Shown here: positions 60,552 through 64,000 of the stretch, piece after piece
How the letters are laid out: each line of letters opens with the position of its first letter
How positions within the stretch are numbered: position 1 is the stretch's first letter
Source: an uncultured Sediminibacterium sp.
GTDB taxonomy: Bacteria; Bacteroidota; Bacteroidia; Chitinophagales; Chitinophagaceae
Direction: 5' to 3'
Length of the DNA: 64,000 nucleotides
Assembly (NCBI RefSeq): GCF_946481145.1
Contig: NZ_CAMLMJ010000004.1
Span: 62,001-126,000 of the forward strand
Program-made: the position numbers and the translations under genes
The notes under the pieces: generated by a model
What the model was told of the DNA's origin: nothing
What the model saw: only the letters and a program-made list of their open reading frames with translations
Databases searched by the model: none

Positions 60552-62000
60552 ATGTCGCCATTACTCCTGTTCTCTTTTGTAATACTGTATTTCCTTATTC
60601 TGCTTGTAGTAGCCTGGTATACAGGTAAAAACAGTAATAATGAATCTTTCTTTATTGGGAACAGAAACAGTAATTGGATGCTGGTTGCCTTCGGTATGAT
60701 TGGCACTTCTCTAAGCGGTGTAACTTTTGTAAGTGTACCTGGTGCCGTAGCCAAAGAATCATTCGCCTACATGCAAATTACCCTTGGCTACCTTATTGGT
60801 TATATGGTGATTGCTTTTGTATTACTTCCACTCTATTATAAACTTAACCTTACTTCCATTTATAATTACCTGAGTTCAAGGCTTGGGTTTGCCTCCTATA
60901 AAACAGGTGCTTCTTTTTTCATTCTATCACGTACACTGGGCGCCACAGCTCGTTTGTACCTGGTAGTACGCATATTACAGGATGCTATACTCGAAAGCTT
61001 TCATATACCTTTCTGGGCAACCACCCTTATTATATTACTGATGATTTTATTGTACACTTATGAAGGTGGGGTGAAAACCATTGTTTGGACCGATACTTTA
61101 CAAACTTCCTGTATGCTGATTGGTCTGGTTATTTGTGTGGTCTATATACTAAGTCAACTCAATATGGGTATCGGTGAGAGCTTTGCGGCCATGGGCGATA
61201 AAGGTTATTCCAAAATTTTCTTTACCGAACCTGAAAGCCGTTTTTTCTTTTTGAAACAAATTCTTGCCGGTGCGTTTGTTACCATTACCATGACTGGTAT
61301 GGATCAGGAAATGATGCAGAAAAATATTTCGGTTAAGACACTGAAAGATTCACAAAAAAATGTGGTTACGCTTGGCTTTATCATGCTGGCAGTAATAGGA
61401 TTGTTCCTGTTCCTGGGTGGTTTATTGCACCTCTATGCAGATGCCCAAGGGATTGCAGCCACTGGCGATAAACTGTTCCCTACCATTGCATTGCAACACA
61501 TACCAAAAATGGTTTCGGTAATTTTTATCATAGCACTAATATCTGCCCTTTTCCCAAGTGCTGATGGAGCTATTACTGCTTTAACTTCTTCTTTCTGTAT
61601 TGATATTATCGGACTACAGCGTCGTAACGACTGGACCGATGCGCAAAAGAAAAAAATAAGACAACGTGTTCACCTGGTGTTTGCCGGCATTTTCTTACTC
61701 TTTGTAATGGTATACAAATGGATCGATAGCAGCAGTATGATCGGCGTAATACTTAAAGTGGCTGCTTATACATACGGTCCATTACTCGGCCTATTCACCT
61801 TTGGCATATTGATGAAACGAGCGGTAAACGATAAGCTTGTTCCGTTAATATGTATTGCTTCTCCGTTACTCTGTCTCCTGGTAGATAAATTCCAGAAACA
61901 ACTCTTCGGTTCTTTTGAGATCGGATTAGAACTCCTGATCATCAACGGACTAATTACCTTCCTGGGATTATTATTGATTTCACGGAGAAGCAATGGTTAG
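60552..62000 (+). CDS. sodium:solute symporter (SSS family)
   Basis: This 482-residue membrane protein has about 13 helices. The SSS features are FFIGNRNSNWMLVAFGMIGT near residue 40, SGVTFVSVPGAV, and the middle MTGMDQEMMQKNISVKTLKD typical of proline/glucose-type symporters. A late ISALFPSADGAITALTSSFC is also present. It takes up a small solute together with Na+; the solute cannot be named. It ends in a repeat array facing the two small paralogous genes. Confidence 0.9.
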   Translation: MSPLLLFSFVILYFLILLVVAWYTGKNSNNESFFIGNRNSNWMLVAFGMIGTSLSGVTFVSVPGAVAKESFAYMQITLGYLIGYMVIAFVLLPLYYKLNLTSIYNYLSSRLGFASYKTGASFFILSRTLGATARLYLVVRILQDAILESFHIPFWATTLIILLMILLYTYEGGVKTIVWTDTLQTSCMLIGLVICVVYILSQLNMGIGESFAAMGDKGYSKIFFTEPESRFFFLKQILAGAFVTITMTGMDQEMMQKNISVKTLKDSQKNVVTLGFIMLAVIGLFLFLGGLLHLYADAQGIAATGDKLFPTIALQHIPKMVSVIFIIALISALFPSADGAITALTSSFCIDIIGLQRRNDWTDAQKKKIRQRVHLVFAGIFLLFVMVYKWIDSSSMIGVILKVAAYTYGPLLGLFTFGILMKRAVNDKLVPLICIASPLLCLLVDKFQKQLFGSFEIGLELLIINGLITFLGLLLISRRSNG

Positions 62001-62002
62001 AG

Positions 62003-62126
62003 GGGTTAGGAGTTAGGTATTAGGTATTAGGTGTTAGGTTTTAGGTACTGGGTATTTTAAATTAATCTTTAAAAAATAACACTAACACCTAACACCTAAT
62101 ACCTAACACCTAGTACCCAGCACCCA
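62003..62126. repeat. inverted array of TTAGGTG / CCTAACA words
   Basis: TTAGGTATTAGGTGTTAGG and neighbours face CACCTAACACCTAATACC across an AT-rich spacer of about 30 bases. It uses the same words as the array at 39201-39303. It lies between the convergent symporter and small-protein genes. Confidence 0.8.
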
Positions 62127-62483
62127 CTACCAAAGCTGAATTAAATCTGCTTCAGTATTTACAGAGGTCGTTGGAACTTCTTCTGCTGGCTCGGGCGATT
62201 TCATTTTATCACCTGCTGAAAGCTGAACCATCGACTCCATAACAACCATATTACCTCCAGCTTCCATGGCAGAGAGGTAGTCTTTAATCATTTCCCTGCT
62301 TTGTTCAAGCTCGAGCAATCTTTTACTTGATAAAGGATCTGCTTTACCGAAACGTTCCTCTGCGCTGAAGTTCTTCATGCGATGGAAGTTAATTTTGTTG
62401 TTGAGTATTGCAAACAATACTTCTTTTGCTTCGGCTGGTGTAAACTCGCCTTTGATTAGCACTATATTTTCTGTGTTTTTCAT
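62127..62483 (-). CDS. small helical protein, paralogue of the next gene
   Basis: The 118-residue protein is not recognised. Its first 70 residues align with the adjacent 81-residue protein (IVLIKGEFTPAEAKEVL, INFHRMKNFSAEERFGK, SKRLLELEQSREMIKDYL). The Pro/Glu-rich tail is unique. It has no signal peptide or membrane helix, so it is probably cytoplasmic. It is the last gene of the icd-orf81-orf118 operon, 9 bases after the previous gene. Confidence 0.6.
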   Translation of the reverse strand: MKNTENIVLIKGEFTPAEAKEVLFAILNNKINFHRMKNFSAEERFGKADPLSSKRLLELEQSREMIKDYLSAMEAGGNMVVMESMVQLSAGDKMKSPEPAEEVPTTSVNTEADLIQLW

Positions 62484-62492
62484 ATTGATTAT

Positions 62493-62738
62493 TTAAGCTA
62501 TCCCGATTCCAGATTCGATGTTTATGGTTTGATCCACAGACATCAGTTGTGTCCTGAGTTCATGAAACTCATGTTGCAATTGTTTGATTCTTTTTTCACG
62601 CATCTTGATATCTTCTTCCTTCTCGCTTTCTTTGATTTTATTTTCATGGTACTTGATTTTCACATGTACCATCTGCGAGATAAGTTCAAGTGCTTCTGAC
62701 TTATCGAAACTGCCTTTGATTAATTGTAATTGTACCAT
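62493..62738 (-). CDS. small helical protein, paralogue of the neighbouring gene
   Basis: This 81-residue, highly charged and helical protein (VQLQLIKGSFDKSEALELIS, KIKYHENKIKESEKEEDIKM, REKRIKQLQHEFHELRTQL) looks like a coiled-coil hairpin. It shares the start LIKG-x-F-x3-EA-x-E-[IVL] and the K-I-x-[FY]-H spacing with orf118. No family is recognised. It lies 14 bases downstream of icd and is probably co-transcribed with it. Confidence 0.6.
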   Translation of the reverse strand: MVQLQLIKGSFDKSEALELISQMVHVKIKYHENKIKESEKEEDIKMREKRIKQLQHEFHELRTQLMSVDQTINIESGIGIA

Positions 62739-62752
62739 ATTATTGATTTTGT

Positions 62753-64000
62753 TTATTGCCCCTGTCCAAGTGAATAAGCTTGTTTACCATTAAAAGTGTA
62801 GAGGTTTTCGGTTTTAATGGTATCGATACCATGCGCTTCTGCTTTTTCCAATAGCTCGATGATTTGCTGCTTAGTTACACCGGCAGCATTAGCTGGTTTA
62901 AAGCGGCATCTCCAATGGTCGGTGCAGAATGTTTCATCAAAACCTTCCGGCCATACTTTAATACCCCTGTTTGTAATCATAGATAATTCAACACCGTGTA
63001 CTTCTACCTGCTTAATCTTCGCAGCAAGATCATCGGCTTTGTACCCATCCCAGTGAACGAAGAGGTCTACGCCAACCAGTTCTTTTTTAGAAGGTGTTTT
63101 ACGTGTATACTTTGGCAGGTTTAATACAGCCTGTTCATTGTATTCAACTGCTTTCAGTTGAACAGGTTTCTGACCGAGGTTAGCAATCACAGCCTGTGCA
63201 AATTGCTTTGTACCCACTTGTTGCTTACTTACCCCTTCTTTGAAGATGTCGTAGGTATGAATACCATCTTCTATTGTTTTCAACCAGGCATTCTGAACTT
63301 TTTCAGCGATTGCTGGCTGACCGATATGATTCAACATCATTATCGCACCTTGCAATAAACCTGATGGATTGGCGGCATTCTGTCCTGCTCTCCTGGGTGC
63401 AGAGCCGTGGATTGCCTCAAACATAGCGCATGATTCTCCGATGTTAGCAGAGCCAGCAAGTCCAACAGAACCCGTAATCTGTGCGGCAACATCAGATAGT
63501 ACATCGCCATATAAGTTCGGCATAACAATCACATCGAAATATTCTGGTGTGTCGGCTACTTTTGCAGCACCTATATCGATGATCCAGTGTTCGTTTTCTA
63601 TTTCTGGGTATTCCTTCGCAATTTCATCGAATACCTGGTGAAACAAACCATCTGTTTGTTTCATGATATTGTCTTTGGTAAAACAGGTTACTTTTTTGCG
63701 ACCATACTGTTTTGCATATTCAAAAGCATAACGTACAATTTTCTCACACCCTGGTCTGCTGATCAGTTTTAAACACTGTACTACTTCATCCGTTTGCTGG
63801 TGCTCGATACCGGCGTAAAGGTCCTCTTCATTTTCGCGGATGATCACGATGTCCATTTTTGGATGTTTTGTTTTCACATAGGGGTGAAGACTCATACATG
63901 GACGCACATTTGCATAAAGACCCAGGAACTTACGGGTGGTTACATTCAAACTTTTATACCCGCCTCCCTGTGGCGTAGTAATCGGGGCTTTCAGGAAAAC
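62753..64000 (-). CDS. icd: isocitrate dehydrogenase (NADP), long form, 5' end beyond window
   Basis: About 415 C-terminal residues are visible; the gene runs off the right edge. The catalytic part has DIVIIRENEEDLYAGIEHQQ, CFTKDNIMKQTDGLFHQVF, MPNLYGDVLSDVAAQITGS and AIHGSAPRRAGQNAANPSG. Beyond the usual end there is a C-terminal domain of about 120 residues (GVDLFVHWDGYKADDLAAKI, GVELSMITNRGIKVWPEGF), as in the Thermus-type long IDH. It oxidises isocitrate to 2-oxoglutarate. A TTG at 63949 is internal, since family sequence (ITTPQGGGYKS) continues upstream of it. Confidence 0.92.
   Translation of the reverse strand, partial: VFLKAPITTPQGGGYKSLNVTTRKFLGLYANVRPCMSLHPYVKTKHPKMDIVIIRENEEDLYAGIEHQQTDEVVQCLKLISRPGCEKIVRYAFEYAKQYGRKKVTCFTKDNIMKQTDGLFHQVFDEIAKEYPEIENEHWIIDIGAAKVADTPEYFDVIVMPNLYGDVLSDVAAQITGSVGLAGSANIGESCAMFEAIHGSAPRRAGQNAANPSGLLQGAIMMLNHIGQPAIAEKVQNAWLKTIEDGIHTYDIFKEGVSKQQVGTKQFAQAVIANLGQKPVQLKAVEYNEQAVLNLPKYTRKTPSKKELVGVDLFVHWDGYKADDLAAKIKQVEVHGVELSMITNRGIKVWPEGFDETFCTDHWRCRFKPANAAGVTKQQIIELLEKAEAHGIDTIKTENLYTFNGKQAYSLGQGQ

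Noticed and set aside
1..64000. tRNA, rRNA or riboswitch genes
   Set aside because: I looked through the intergenic regions and saw no cloverleaf, rRNA or known riboswitch sequence, though a covariance search was not possible here.

Overview
The window comes from a Bacteroidota chromosome, most likely a member of the Chitinophagaceae or a close relative (family level is inference). Evidence: a PorP/SprF protein paired with a large protein carrying the gliding-type (type B) type IX secretion C-terminus, several promoters of the Bacteroidota TTTG/TAnnTTTG form, a 70-residue CcmD-like protein, and a long Thermus-type isocitrate dehydrogenase. Most of the window is ordinary chromosome with short operons on both strands. 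No tRNA, rRNA, CRISPR array or transposase gene was recognised.

Layout. 0-6 kb: truncated NamZ muramidase; a four-gene operon (VOC, DUF1801, DoxX-like, SRPBCC) divergent from a GlxA-type AraC regulator; a PqqB-like hydrolase, a TolB-like propeller and a GNAT enzyme. 6-10.5 kb: nucleotide-sugar operon (DegT aminotransferase, UDP-glucose dehydrogenase, UDP-xylose synthase, RmlD). 10.8-19 kb: Kdo transferase, a conserved hypothetical, and an RND tripartite efflux operon. 19-27.6 kb: tdk, ccmB, AMP nucleosidase, a lone HsdR_N protein, glutamate dehydrogenase, ccmC/ccmD, a fused peptide-ABC ATPase and queA. 27.8-41.5 kb: ABC-2 permease, a RES/Xre toxin-antitoxin pair, sppA, folK, deoxynucleoside kinase, MFS, M1 peptidase, nitroreductase, rsmI, purS, pssA, pepP and a secreted coiled-coil protein behind two operator-like palindromes. 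41.6-50.8 kb: PorP/SprF plus its large T9SS client, recG, trpS and a second deoxynucleoside kinase. 51.4-55.8 kb: a peptide-export cluster. 56-64 kb: pckA, glcD, an outer-membrane protein, a LOG-family protein, a sodium symporter, two small paralogous proteins and isocitrate dehydrogenase (cut by the window end).

The most unusual locus is 51.4-55.8 kb. Two tandem precursor peptides have double-glycine leaders ending EETDGG. Their cores are nearly identical at the start (F[VI]W, then a hydrophobic stretch with a C-x5-C pair that looks like a lipobox), followed by an Asn/Thr/Ser-rich tail. A small membrane protein (possible immunity or accessory), an HlyD-type adaptor broken by one in-frame TAA, and a C39-peptidase ABC exporter follow. 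It looks like a bacteriocin-type secretion locus whose peptide class I do not recognise.

The second theme is non-coding. About 300-bp MITE-like elements with imperfect terminal inverted repeats (CCATTG...GGGAAA) occur near 5.3, 10.6, 19.9 and 48.8 kb. Several further families of 7-8-base tandem words folded into long inverted repeats sit between genes, often where a terminator would be. One of these arrays lies where the start codon of recG should be.
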